From positions 1,550,001 to 1,614,000 of the forward strand of contig NZ_CP100756.1 in NCBI RefSeq assembly GCF_024266705.1: a DNA stretch of 64,000 nt, in the 5' to 3' direction. Positions 7,377 through 15,269 of this stretch are shown here, one piece after another. Both the position numbers and the translations under genes were made by a program. Under the pieces are notes generated by a model. That model did not search any database and was not told the origin of the DNA. It worked only from the letters and a program-made list of their open reading frames with translations. Source of the DNA: Natrinema gelatinilyticum. Lineage in GTDB: Archaea > Halobacteriota > Halobacteria > Halobacteriales > Natrialbaceae. The first letter of the stretch is position 1; the number at the start of each line of letters is the position of its first letter.

Positions 7377-8975
7377 TCACGAGAATTTCTGAACGGTCAC
7401 GTCTAACGTGTCCAGATCCACGATTGGCGCGAAGCCGGCGTCGGGGTCGATGTTGACGCTCTTCTGAAAGTCAGTCTGGGCCTGCCAGCAGCCTGAGTTG
7501 ATCGCGAGGACGTTGTGATATTTTCCGAATCCGAGTTTATGGACGTGGCCCGTATGGAAGATGTCGGGCACCTCGTCGACGATGAGATAATCCTTCTCTT
7601 CGGGTGCGAGTCGGGTGTGGCCGCCGAACTGCGGAGCGACGTGGCGCTTCTTGAGGAGGTGGTACATCGCCTTGTGCGGATCGTCGTAGCTGGCCTTTTC
7701 CTCGGGGAGTTCCGCGATCACCTCGTCCAGCGAGACGCCGTGATACATCAACACGGAGACGCCCTCGAGCGTTATTGTCGACGGGTTGCTCACGATCCGA
7801 GGGTCGTGTACGGACATGATCTCCCGTAACTCCTCGTCGAACCCCGGCTGTGGCTCGGCGAGGCGGACCGCATCGTGGTTCCCCGGGATCATGACGATCT
7901 CGATGTCACCGGGCACTTTCTTCAGGTACTCGCTGAACGCTTCGTACTGTTCGTAAATGTCGACGATGTCGAGTTCCTCGTCCTGATTGGGATACACGCC
8001 GACGCCTTCGACCATATCGCCTGCGAGCAACATGTACTCGACGTGTTGGGCCTGGTCGGTATGGAGCCAGTCGGCGAACGCGTTCCACGCGTCTGCCATG
8101 AATTCCTGGCTGCCGACGTGGACGTCGCTGATCAGCACCGCCTGGACGTGGCGATCCGCGGTCGACGGCTCGTGTGTTCGGGGCACGTCCGGGAAGTACA
8201 TCGAATCGACGAACGCGATCCCTGAATCGTCCGCGAGCGTCCCTTCCAGCGCGAGAGCCTCGTCGCAAAGCAATTCGTCGACGAGGTCGACGTACGCCCG
8301 GTCTTTCATCACCAACCAGGGGAACGTTCCGGTCGCGTCCTCGAGTTCGATCAGCCAGTGGCCGCTCGCGGTCGATCGGATGTCGTTGACCAGGCCGACC
8401 ATCGCAGCCTCACTGCCCCCGGGCATCGCCTGGATTGCCGTCGCCGGCCGATGGTTGACCCGGGATCGAAGCTTCGCTCCCAGTCGATCGAGCCTGTCCC
8501 GAAAAACCGAGACGAAATCGCTATACTCGCCCGTTCCTGTACTTTGGCCGGTCATATCGCCGACGATCTCGACCGACCGTTTCGACCGGTCGGCGGAGCG
8601 GTCGGCGGCGGAAGATCCCTCCGTTTCAACTGGAGGTCGATCGGCCAGTTCTCGTTCCGTCGGGGTGTTTCCAGTTGAAACGGAGGGGGTTCGATCCCCG
8701 GATGGAGACGGGTTTTCCGAACCGGCCGCATCGGTTCGCGATCGATCGGCGGGTTCGGTAGTCGAGAGGGCCGCTTCGACGTGCGCAGTCCGAACGACGA
8801 GTACGTCCTCCGGCACTTCTTCGAGAACGCGTTCGAGTGCGGCGGTCGAATTCGCGGCCGCTGCAAGTTTCGTTACGGCCTCACGCTCTGCGTTGTATCC
8901 GCGGGACGTGAGTTCGCTGACGATTCGAGCGGAGGCCTCGAGTGGCACACGCCACGCATTCACGACGGACGGCAA
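7377..8975 (-). CDS. polD1: DNA polymerase D small subunit (DP1, exonuclease subunit)
   Basis: A 532-residue small subunit of the archaeal replicative polymerase PolD; with DP2 it supplies 3'-5' proofreading. The C-terminal half is an Mre11-like calcineurin phosphoesterase with the metal ligands intact: ISDVHVG, LAGDMVEG, PGNHDA, MYHGVSL and HTGHVHKL. An OB-fold precedes it. Residues about 78-155 are an acidic, Ser/Thr/Arg linker, the usual variable region of haloarchaeal DP1. The true start may be the GTG at 8948 (VPLEASARIVSEL), since homologues begin near there. In haloarchaea this gene commonly lies next to sec11 and orc1 at oriC1, as here. Two ORB-like sequences are embedded in the linker-coding DNA. 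Confidence 0.96.
   Translation of the reverse strand: MPSVVNAWRVPLEASARIVSELTSRGYNAEREAVTKLAAAANSTAALERVLEEVPEDVLVVRTAHVEAALSTTEPADRSRTDAAGSENPSPSGDRTPSVSTGNTPTERELADRPPVETEGSSAADRSADRSKRSVEIVGDMTGQSTGTGEYSDFVSVFRDRLDRLGAKLRSRVNHRPATAIQAMPGGSEAAMVGLVNDIRSTASGHWLIELEDATGTFPWLVMKDRAYVDLVDELLCDEALALEGTLADDSGIAFVDSMYFPDVPRTHEPSTADRHVQAVLISDVHVGSQEFMADAWNAFADWLHTDQAQHVEYMLLAGDMVEGVGVYPNQDEELDIVDIYEQYEAFSEYLKKVPGDIEIVMIPGNHDAVRLAEPQPGFDEELREIMSVHDPRIVSNPSTITLEGVSVLMYHGVSLDEVIAELPEEKASYDDPHKAMYHLLKKRHVAPQFGGHTRLAPEEKDYLIVDEVPDIFHTGHVHKLGFGKYHNVLAINSGCWQAQTDFQKSVNIDPDAGFAPIVDLDTLDVTVQKFS
8615..8689. other. Inverted pair of ORB-like sequences inside polD1
   Basis: The sites at 8615-8636 and 8668-8689 share an identical 18-base core (TCCAGTTGAAACGGAGGG) in opposite orientation, both G-runs pointing outward. 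The core matches the haloarchaeal origin recognition box pattern (TCCAnnTGAAACGnAGGGG) seen at the origin 5 kb away. They fall in the DNA encoding the disordered linker of DP1. Whether Orc1 binds here is unknown. Confidence 0.6.
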
Positions 8976-9198
8976 AAGGGTAGCGGATCCCGCTCACGTG
9001 GAGCGCGTGTCACCGAATTTCCGCCCCGGTGCGAGACGAGATCCGGTCAACCCGGGCGGGACTCGAAATACGCCACAGGATGTGGTCTGTCTGGGCAGGA
9101 TTCGAGACACGTCGTTGAGTCACGTGAACCGGAGAACTCTGAAGTCCCACCGTAAGTCGCCGGAACGGTGATGCCACGGTCCGAGAAACGAGTTGTCG

Positions 9199-9868
9199 AT
9201 GGACGAGCCTGACGATTCGAAATACAGCCGCCAACGGGCCAGCTCTCGGGTCGATCATCACCGGTCCATCGGGGAGCTGTCGGGTGGTCGCGGTGACACC
9301 GATCCGAGCGCGACAACCCGGCCTCGTGACGGCGAGGGCGAACGACCCAGGGTCGTGGCCGGGACCGGTCGGTGGCTGCTCGAGTCGGACACGCTTCCGA
9401 TCGCCGTGAGTCGCACCGTCGATCGGTTATCGTTATCGCGTTCCTTCGTCTCCTTCTGTGCGGGATCAGCAGTCAGCTACCGGTACGTGGCGTCGTCGAA
9501 AGTGAGAGTATGAAGCCGAACATGGAGACGGGCGATTACGTCTATCTCGTCGAAGAAGTCTGATACGCAGGCGACCGACGGTGCCGTGGCAGGCACCGGC
9601 GTCTCACGACGGATTCGTGACGAAAGGTGATGTCGACCGAGCGTACGATCAACTTTGGCGGTCCGGCGCAGAGACGACCGTCGTCCGGCCGGATTAGGTG
9701 ACCGGCAAAGCGATAGCTCGAATTCCATGGATCGGACGGGTTCGGCTCGTGATCGATTCGGTCGGTGTGGCGACTGGCATCGGCTCCGTCAGTATCCTCG
9801 GCACGTCGGGTGTGATCGCGCTCGTTCTCTTCAGAATGGCCGTCGGAACCAACAACGGCGGTTTATAG
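9199..9868 (+). pseudogene. Decayed signal peptidase I (sec11-type) gene
   Basis: Reading across frames, this segment repeats the order of motifs in the intact signal peptidase just downstream. It has the catalytic-serine region as VVESESMKPNMETGDYVYLV, then DGAVAGTGV, then GFVTKGD..RAYDQ, then a segment matching the intact TGKAKYRVPWLGTIRL as TGKAIARIPWIGRVRL, then a hydrophobic C-terminal helix ending at the TAG at 9868. It is broken by a frameshift before the serine motif, a stop after YLVEEV, a deletion removing the histidine region, and a further stop. The active-site ESGSM is changed to ESESM. It therefore looks like a dead tandem duplicate. Confidence 0.75.
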
Positions 9869-9932
9869 TTTGCCACAGTACAGACGCCCGTGAACAGAAA
9901 GTTGATTGTTGGCCCGGGCAAAGCAAGGGACA

Positions 9933-10895
9933 ATGAGCGGTTCTAATTCCGGGAGACCATCTGACGATTCCGGAGACGATCACCTTCGGCAGGATCGAAG
10001 CGGCGGCGACCCTCGATCGACGAGAGAACCACGACAGTCCACATCAGATTCTGATAACGTTTCGATCGAAAACGACGGGGTCGTTCGCTGGTTCCTCAAG
10101 ACCGACGACGAGAACGTGCTGTTGATACGTGATATAGTGAGCAGCGTGGCCATCGTCGCCGTCGTCGGCCTGCTGTTGTTCGGGGTGAGCGGTATCTGGC
10201 CGCCGCTCGTCGCCGTCGAGAGCGGGAGTATGCAACCGCATATGCAAAGAGGCGATCTCATCTTCGTCGTCGAGGAAGGTCGATTCGTCGGCGATGGGGC
10301 CGTTGCGGGCACCGGCGTCGTCACCCTCGAGCAGGGACGAGAGAGTGACTATACGAAGTTCGGGATGGCAGGGGACGTAATCGTCTACCGACCCAACGGA
10401 AATGCAGCAGAGACACCGGTGATCCACCGTGCTCACTTCTGGGTCGAACAGGACGAAAACTGGGTCAATACCAAAGCCAGTGAGGAGATCGTCGGCGACA
10501 AGACGTGCGACGAGGTCGCCAACTGTCCCGCGCCGTACGCAGGCTTCGTCACGAAAGGCGATCACAACGCCGGGTACGATCAACAGATGAACCAAGGCGC
10601 TGATACCGGCGTCGTCAAACCCGAATGGATCACCGGCAAGGCGAAGTACCGTGTTCCGTGGCTAGGTACAATTCGATTGACCTTCGACAGGCTCCTCGGC
10701 GGAATGCTCGTTCCTGGATCGCCCTCGAGTCCAGCGCTCCAGGGAGTCGATCCTGCGACGATTGCGACGACACCATCGCCCGCGAGCCCTGAGATACCCG
10801 GACCGGGACAGGACGTCCACCTCACGGGTGTCGCCGGCATCGCTGGTGTCGGTGGTGTCGGTTCCGCGATTACAATCGACCGGTATCGCCGCTGA
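9933..10895 (+). CDS. sec11: Signal peptidase I (Sec11-type)
   Basis: A 320-residue membrane peptidase that removes signal peptides from exported proteins. The catalytic serine is in VAVESGSMQPHMQRGD, directly after a transmembrane helix (about residues 75-98). The archaeal-type catalytic histidine is in TPVIHRAHFW, and the conserved aspartate is in VTKGDHNAGYD. Further downstream are the conserved TGKAKYRVPWLG and a second hydrophobic segment near the C terminus. The first 45 residues are a polar, Asp/Arg-rich cytoplasmic tail. The ATG giving MSGSNSGRPS was preferred over an earlier frame start because the leader is not tail-like. The gene ends against a triple tandem repeat. Confidence 0.93.
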   Translation: MSGSNSGRPSDDSGDDHLRQDRSGGDPRSTREPRQSTSDSDNVSIENDGVVRWFLKTDDENVLLIRDIVSSVAIVAVVGLLLFGVSGIWPPLVAVESGSMQPHMQRGDLIFVVEEGRFVGDGAVAGTGVVTLEQGRESDYTKFGMAGDVIVYRPNGNAAETPVIHRAHFWVEQDENWVNTKASEEIVGDKTCDEVANCPAPYAGFVTKGDHNAGYDQQMNQGADTGVVKPEWITGKAKYRVPWLGTIRLTFDRLLGGMLVPGSPSSPALQGVDPATIATTPSPASPEIPGPGQDVHLTGVAGIAGVGGVGSAITIDRYRR

Positions 10896-10976
10896 ACCGC
10901 CTTACGTAGTTGATCGTTCCGTCGAACCGCCTTACGTAGTTGATCGTTCCGTCGAACCGCCTTACGTAGTTGATTG
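10894..10976. repeat. Tandem repeat of a 30-bp unit, nearly three copies
   Basis: Units begin at 10894, 10924 and 10954 with GAACCGCCTTACGTAGTTGA. The first two are identical over 30 bases; the third diverges after 21. The first unit overlaps the TGA of sec11. Each unit holds the palindrome TACGTA. It lies on the far side of orc1 from the origin core, 0.4 kb from the orc1 stop, so an iteron-like or regulatory role is possible but unproven. Confidence 0.9.
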
Positions 10977-11141
10977 TCTCCAAGATCGGAACGCTTCTGC
11001 GTTTCTGGGTTATTTCCCGTATCCCGTACCCCGTTCGCTCGATATGAGCGCTTCGTTTCATTTGTTCACGTTTTCGAACGCGTGGTCACAGCCTCTAACC
11101 CCTGTGCTCCGCTGATTGTAAACAGAGATTCCTGTCGGAGA

Positions 11142-11166
11142 TCTGGAGTTGAAACGAAGGAGGCGG
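11142..11166 (+). other. ORB-like sequence downstream of orc1
   Basis: The core GGAGTTGAAACGAAGGAGG fits the origin recognition box pattern with two deviations. It is the only notable feature of the 330-bp gene-free stretch 10977-11306 apart from the orc1 terminator hairpin. Confidence 0.45.
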
Positions 11167-11269
11167 CGTCGGACCAGTTGAACGTCGCTATGCGGGTACG
11201 ATAGTGGATACGACACACCGAGGTGCGCTGTACGTCCAACGTATGGAAAGCAAAAATCGAACGGAAGAT

Positions 11270-11295
11270 CCGGCCAAAAATCGATTATTGGCCGG
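11270..11295 (-). terminator. orc1: Hairpin downstream of orc1
   Basis: A perfect 8-bp stem, CCGGCCAA with TTGGCCGG around a 10-nt AT-rich loop, lies 11 bases beyond the orc1 stop. On the orc1 transcript it carries a T-run in the loop and another (ATTTTTGC) just downstream, which suits archaeal termination. Confidence 0.55.
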
Positions 11296-11306
11296 TACGC
11301 CTTTGC

Positions 11307-13136
11307 CTAGTTTTCGAATCGGGCCTGGACGAACGGCTGGACGTCGTCGATATCGCTCAGTCGAGAGTCGCTCAGCAGCACCGCCTCCGTCTCTTCGAGT
11401 GGAACCGAGAGGCTGATCTCTTTGGTGCGACCGTAGCGCCCCTTCGAGACGACGATCGCGTTGACGATACCGAGCATGTCGAGTTCGCTGATGAGATCCG
11501 TCACGCGACGCTGCGTCAGGACGTCCGCATCGATCTCCTCACAGAGGCGTTTGTAAATGTTGAACACTTCGCCGGTGTTGATGCTGTGAACGCCGTTTTT
11601 CTCGAGCAAAATGATCGCAAAGAGAACGAGTTTACTCTGCGTTGGCAGCGTGCGGACGACTTCGACGACGCGATCGAGTTCGATCTTGTCCTGGGCCTGT
11701 CGGACGTGTTCTTCCACAATCGTCTCGGCCTGGGACCGCTCGGCCAGCTCCCCTGCCGTTCGAAGCAGATCCAAAGCGCGTCTCGCGTCACCGTGTTCCT
11801 GTGCGGCAAACGCCGCACACAGCGGGATCACGTCCTCCGACAGGGCACCTCCCTTGAACGCGACCTCAGAGCGGTGCTCTAAAATATCTCGTAACTGATT
11901 CGCGTCGTATGGCGGAAAAACGATCTCCTCTTCACCGAGAGAGGATTTGACTCGTGGATCGAGAAAGTCGGTGAACTTCAAGTCGTTGCTGATTCCGATG
12001 ATCGACACTCGCGAATTCTCGAGTTCGGAATTCATCCGCGAGAGATTGTAAAGCGTATCGTCGCCGCTTTTCTCGACGAGTTTATCGATTTCGTCGAGCA
12101 TGATGACGACGACCCGCTCGTCGTAATCGACGGCGTCGAAAAAGACGCTATACACACGGTCGGTCGGCCACCCGGTCATCGGAACCTCCTCGAAGGACTC
12201 CTTGTCATCCTCGAGTTCGGCTCTGCGGGCGTCGACGTCGTCACGAGTATCGAACGGCGTGGACTCGAGGGGGTGAGTCGCCGGGGACGTCGCGGAATCG
12301 GTGGCTGCAGCGTCGGAGGGCGCGGAATCGGCTGTGGTGGAATCCGGTGTTGCGGAGTCGGATGGTCTGGAATCGAGGTCGTCCCCATGGACGTCCGTGT
12401 GATCCGATCGGACGCCGGTCGACGCAGCGTGTTCATCCGGTGACCCCTCCATTTCAGGTGGAGAACCGGACGACTCCGTCTCCGTTTCGTCTCCAGACGA
12501 AGCGGTGGGATGTGATCCACGTTCCCCGTCGGAGACGAACTCGAACGGATCTGACGCCGTCCGATCGTTCGGGTCGGGACGCCCGTCAGTCGCGCTACTG
12601 TCGGAATTTGCCTCGTACTCGTCTACGTCGTTGAGCAGCGACTCGAGGTCTGCTATTCGATCGTTGATGCGCCGCTTGTTCTTTTCGATGAATTTGTTCG
12701 CGAGCTGAGCGAGGACACGATACTGTGTATCGGTGACCTCACAGTTGATGTACTCGACATCACACGGAACGCGGTACTTCTGGGAGGTGCTCTCGAGTTC
12801 CTTACTGACGAATTTGGCGCTCGCAGTCTTTCCGGTCCCGGTTTTGCCGTAGATGAGAATGTTTGATGGGGTTTCGCCGCGGAGCGCAGCGACGAGAATT
12901 GTCGCCATTTTGTTGATTTGATCGCTGCGGTGGGGTAATTCGTGCGGTGTATAGGACGGGCGAAGAACCTCCTTGTTCTCGAAAATCGGTTCTCCACTGA
13001 GCAAATCGTCGAACAGTCCCTGGTTCGACTCTTCGCCGGTGTCGATATCAGAGTTCTCCAGGTTCGACGAAAACACGTTCACTCCGTCGACCTCGGACTC
13101 ATCCGATCCTACGATTTTTGAGTTGTCGTCTGACAT
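11307..13136 (-). CDS. orc1: Orc1/Cdc6 origin-recognition and helicase-loading ATPase
   Basis: A 609-residue AAA+ initiator that binds ORBs and starts replication. Walker A GKTGTGKT is at residues 97-104, Walker B VVIMLDEID at about 343-351, sensor 1 at GISNDL (381-386), and the arginine-rich EHGDARRALDLLR follows. The C terminus is a winged helix (QRRVTDLISELDMLGIVNA). Unlike the usual 400-residue protein, about 150 residues (roughly 165-315) of Ser/Asp/Thr-rich, repetitive sequence are inserted between Walker A and Walker B. The first 45 residues are also acidic and probably disordered. It faces the origin, with an ORB just upstream of its start, suggesting autoregulation by Orc1 binding. 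Confidence 0.95.
   Translation of the reverse strand: MSDDNSKIVGSDESEVDGVNVFSSNLENSDIDTGEESNQGLFDDLLSGEPIFENKEVLRPSYTPHELPHRSDQINKMATILVAALRGETPSNILIYGKTGTGKTASAKFVSKELESTSQKYRVPCDVEYINCEVTDTQYRVLAQLANKFIEKNKRRINDRIADLESLLNDVDEYEANSDSSATDGRPDPNDRTASDPFEFVSDGERGSHPTASSGDETETESSGSPPEMEGSPDEHAASTGVRSDHTDVHGDDLDSRPSDSATPDSTTADSAPSDAAATDSATSPATHPLESTPFDTRDDVDARRAELEDDKESFEEVPMTGWPTDRVYSVFFDAVDYDERVVVIMLDEIDKLVEKSGDDTLYNLSRMNSELENSRVSIIGISNDLKFTDFLDPRVKSSLGEEEIVFPPYDANQLRDILEHRSEVAFKGGALSEDVIPLCAAFAAQEHGDARRALDLLRTAGELAERSQAETIVEEHVRQAQDKIELDRVVEVVRTLPTQSKLVLFAIILLEKNGVHSINTGEVFNIYKRLCEEIDADVLTQRRVTDLISELDMLGIVNAIVVSKGRYGRTKEISLSVPLEETEAVLLSDSRLSDIDDVQPFVQARFEN
12443..12466 (-). other. ORB-like sequence inside orc1
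   Basis: Read on the minus strand this is GTTCTCCACCTGAAATGGAG followed by GGGT, close to the right-hand ORB of the origin, which shares TCTCCACCTGAAA. It encodes part of the disordered insert of Orc1 (SPPEMEGS). Confidence 0.5.
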
Positions 13137-13150
13137 TCGTCGTATGCGAA

Positions 13151-13175
13151 CCCCCTTATTTCGAGTGGAAACCCG
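13151..13175 (-). other. ORB next to the orc1 start
   Basis: On the minus strand it reads GGGTTTCCACTCGAAATAAG followed by GGGG, a good match to the ORB pattern, 15 bases upstream of the orc1 start codon. The position fits both origin recognition and repression of orc1 by its product. Confidence 0.65.
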
Positions 13176-13303
13176 AACCAGTAGTGAGGATTTTCACAGT
13201 GTGATGGCCTCCTCCAGAGGATCCACTGATGCCTACTCCCAATTCGGGTCCAGTTGATGCAAACGAAACAGAGGAAAAGCACGCTAATAAATTCTTCCCT
13301 TCC

Positions 13304-13570
13304 TTATTGCCCGTGCATAAGAATTAGAAGGAGTACTTCAAGAAGGAGTACTTCATCAAACTCTTCTCGAGCAGTGCGATCGTCGACGGTAAAATCGTCT
13401 TCTGGATCTCGAAACCGAGAATCGAGCCCGACTAACCACCTGGATTCGAAATCCAGTTCGGTGTCGATTTGCTGCTCGACGTCTGACGTCCGTCTAAGAA
13501 AGCGAGCAGTGCGCGGACAGTGTGACTCACAAAACTGGTGATTGCCGTCCGGTGTTGCTATCCGAGTCAA
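13304..13570 (-). CDS. Possible small acidic protein within the origin region
   Basis: An 88-residue reading frame with halophilic acidic composition (many Asp/Glu, segments such as TELDFESRW and EEFDEVLLLEVLLL) and two cysteines in an FCESHCPRTARFL segment that looks like part of a zinc-binding or HTH protein. I do not recognise it. The DNA is more AT-rich than neighbouring genes, and one 17-base repeat (GAAGGAGTACTTCA type, 13328-13360) runs through its 3' end. It could be a decaying gene remnant. Confidence 0.35.
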   Translation of the reverse strand: MTRIATPDGNHQFCESHCPRTARFLRRTSDVEQQIDTELDFESRWLVGLDSRFRDPEDDFTVDDRTAREEFDEVLLLEVLLLILMHGQ

Positions 13571-13905
13571 ATCAAATATGAATCAAATATGGTGGGTTAC
13601 TCACGATAGGTCGGATCCTGGGTTCGATAACTGACGATGGTTCGATTAGCAGGTCATACCGTGACAACCGTGACAATGGGGTGTTCAATAAGGCTGGTGT
13701 ACTGTGAGAGAGGAGCATCTGCCGAAAGAGATCCAGCTCGGTGAGTTAGATTCGGTTTGGAAGTGGATTCAACTTGCCGAGTTATGTTCGCTCACTGGAC
13801 ATGCTCAGGCCACGAAGAATGCTCCATCGACTGATTCACCGATTGGACCAGTTTGAAAATCTCATCTGATAGTTGTGGAGGTGTGATCAATGGGAGAGGA
13901 ACCTA
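13571..13905. other. Gene-free stretch left of the origin core
   Basis: No supported gene. A GTG-initiated frame at 13704-13856 (50 codons, beginning REEHLPKEIQLG) is protein-like in its first half, but I cannot assign it; it may be a remnant. The rest shows mixed composition and no clear motif. Confidence 0.5.
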
Positions 13906-14276
13906 CCCCCCCACCCCTTCGTTTCAAGTGGAACGGCCGGAGGGGGAGGGGTGGGGTCACGAGGGGCTATAGAATGGGAAGTTTTATTTAGTTAGATGAA
14001 AAACAGTAACCGTAGAACTAGCAAAGTTGATTCACTTACTAGGCTTCATCTTTCGATTGCTAGTCTAAACTAGAATGGTTTTTCTACACAGGTTTAATTG
14101 CTAGAACCTCAATTAAATTGCTAGAACCGCCTTCTCCCTCGGAATCGTGCGGTAAAACGCCTGTATCTTCCTTCCAGTCGAAAGAACGAGGCTGCTGCTC
14201 TGCTATTTCATCCGATCGAGTCTCTCAATCCACCTCTGCCTCACCGGTCTCCACCTGAAACGAAGGGGTGGGGGGC
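13906..14276. other. oriC1: Chromosomal replication origin core (oriC1-type)
   Basis: Two ORBs bracket an AT-rich stretch. The left one (13906-13934, minus) and the right one (14248-14276, plus) agree at 25 of 29 positions in inverted orientation, sharing the core CTGAAACGAAGGGGTGGGGG or its T variant; their G-runs point away from each other. Between them, 13975-14150 is rich in A/T and carries four copies of TTGCTAG (14018-14024 inverted, 14057-14063, 14098-14104, 14118-14124), two within a 13-bp direct repeat. In haloarchaea such a layout next to orc1 and oap genes marks a duplex-unwinding element between ORBs. Confidence 0.85.
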
Positions 14277-14625
14277 ACTCTCTCCACTATCATCTTCGTC
14301 ATCGTGTGACAATATTTCGCTTACCGTCTTTACATCATGTGACAATGTCTCACTTCCTGACTACCTTTGCCAATCAATGGCAATATTACTTTTCTGACGA
14401 TGGCACTCTCATCTCCGGGAGTCGACACTCTCGACTCCCAATTCCAGAACTCCCTTCTTCTTTGGTACGCCGACGATTCATATCATATTGGTACGGACTG
14501 CACGGTACTGTTCCGTTCGAGACTAATCCAAGTTCGTCGAACTATCATTATGTCTGACGTAGTCTTAAGTGAGTTCAGTTTGTAGTGAGTGCAGATGCAC
14601 CCCGCGGTGCTGGAGGCCCCCACAG
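14277..14625. other. Gene-free stretch between the origin core and oapA
   Basis: AT-rich DNA with a 14-bp imperfect direct repeat, CATCGTGTGACAAT at 14300-14313 and CATCATGTGACAAT at 14333-14346. There is also a palindrome-like CCAATCAATGGCAAT near 14380. Reading frames here lack haloarchaeal acidic composition. The promoter of the oap cluster probably lies within it. Confidence 0.6.
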
Positions 14626-15264
14626 ATGGGACTGTTCACAGAACTCAAAGATAGTATCTCTCGGGTGACGGATCGCCTGTTTTCGGAACAGGAACCGAAG
14701 CGTATCGGTATCTACGGTCCACCGAACGCCGGCAAAACGACGCTCGCGAACCGAATCGCACGCGACTGGACTGGTGATGCGATCGGTGCGGAAAGTCACG
14801 TCCCTCACGAAACGCGACGCGCACGACGGAAAGAAAACGTCGAAATCGAACGGGATGGCAAAACGGTGACTATCGACATCGTCGATACACCCGGTGTGAC
14901 GACGAAAGTCGATTACGAGGAGTTCACCGACGACATGGACGAAGAAGACGCCATTCGCCGTTCCCGTGAAGCAACCGAGGGCGTCGCCGAGGCGATGCAC
15001 TGGCTTCGAGAAGACGTCGACGGCGTTATCTATGTCTTGGATAGTGCGGAAGACCCGATCACACAGGTCAACACGATGCTGATCGGCATCATCGAATCCC
15101 GAGATCTCCCAGTTCTTATCTTCGCGAACAAAACCGACCTCGAGGAATCGAGCGTCAAGCGGATCGAAGACGCATTTCCGCAGCACACGACTGTCCCGCT
15201 CTCTGCGAAGGAAGGCACCAACATGGATGAAGTGTACGGCAAGATCGCGGAGTACTTCGGGTGA
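14626..15264 (+). CDS. oapA: Era-like GTP-binding protein, origin-associated (OapA-type)
   Basis: A 212-residue TRAFAC-class GTPase. G1 is GPPNAGKTT (near residue 29), G3 is DTPGV, G4 is NKTDLEE and G5 is PLSAKEGTN, so guanine specificity is intact. The short N-terminal helix and absence of a KH domain separate it from Era. The same gene, followed by a DUF2073 gene and a zinc-ribbon gene, adjoins oriC1 in Haloferax volcanii, where they are called oapA-C. The ATG giving MGLFTELKDS was chosen because the upstream extension is Cys-rich and not conserved. It overlaps or abuts oapB, so they are co-transcribed. Confidence 0.88.
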   Translation: MGLFTELKDSISRVTDRLFSEQEPKRIGIYGPPNAGKTTLANRIARDWTGDAIGAESHVPHETRRARRKENVEIERDGKTVTIDIVDTPGVTTKVDYEEFTDDMDEEDAIRRSREATEGVAEAMHWLREDVDGVIYVLDSAEDPITQVNTMLIGIIESRDLPVLIFANKTDLEESSVKRIEDAFPQHTTVPLSAKEGTNMDEVYGKIAEYFG

Positions 15265-15269
15265 TAACG

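Noticed and set aside
13704-13856. GTG-initiated 50-codon frame in the origin region as a transposase remnant
   Set aside because: The first half is protein-like but shows no transposase motif that I can recognise, and start context is poor.
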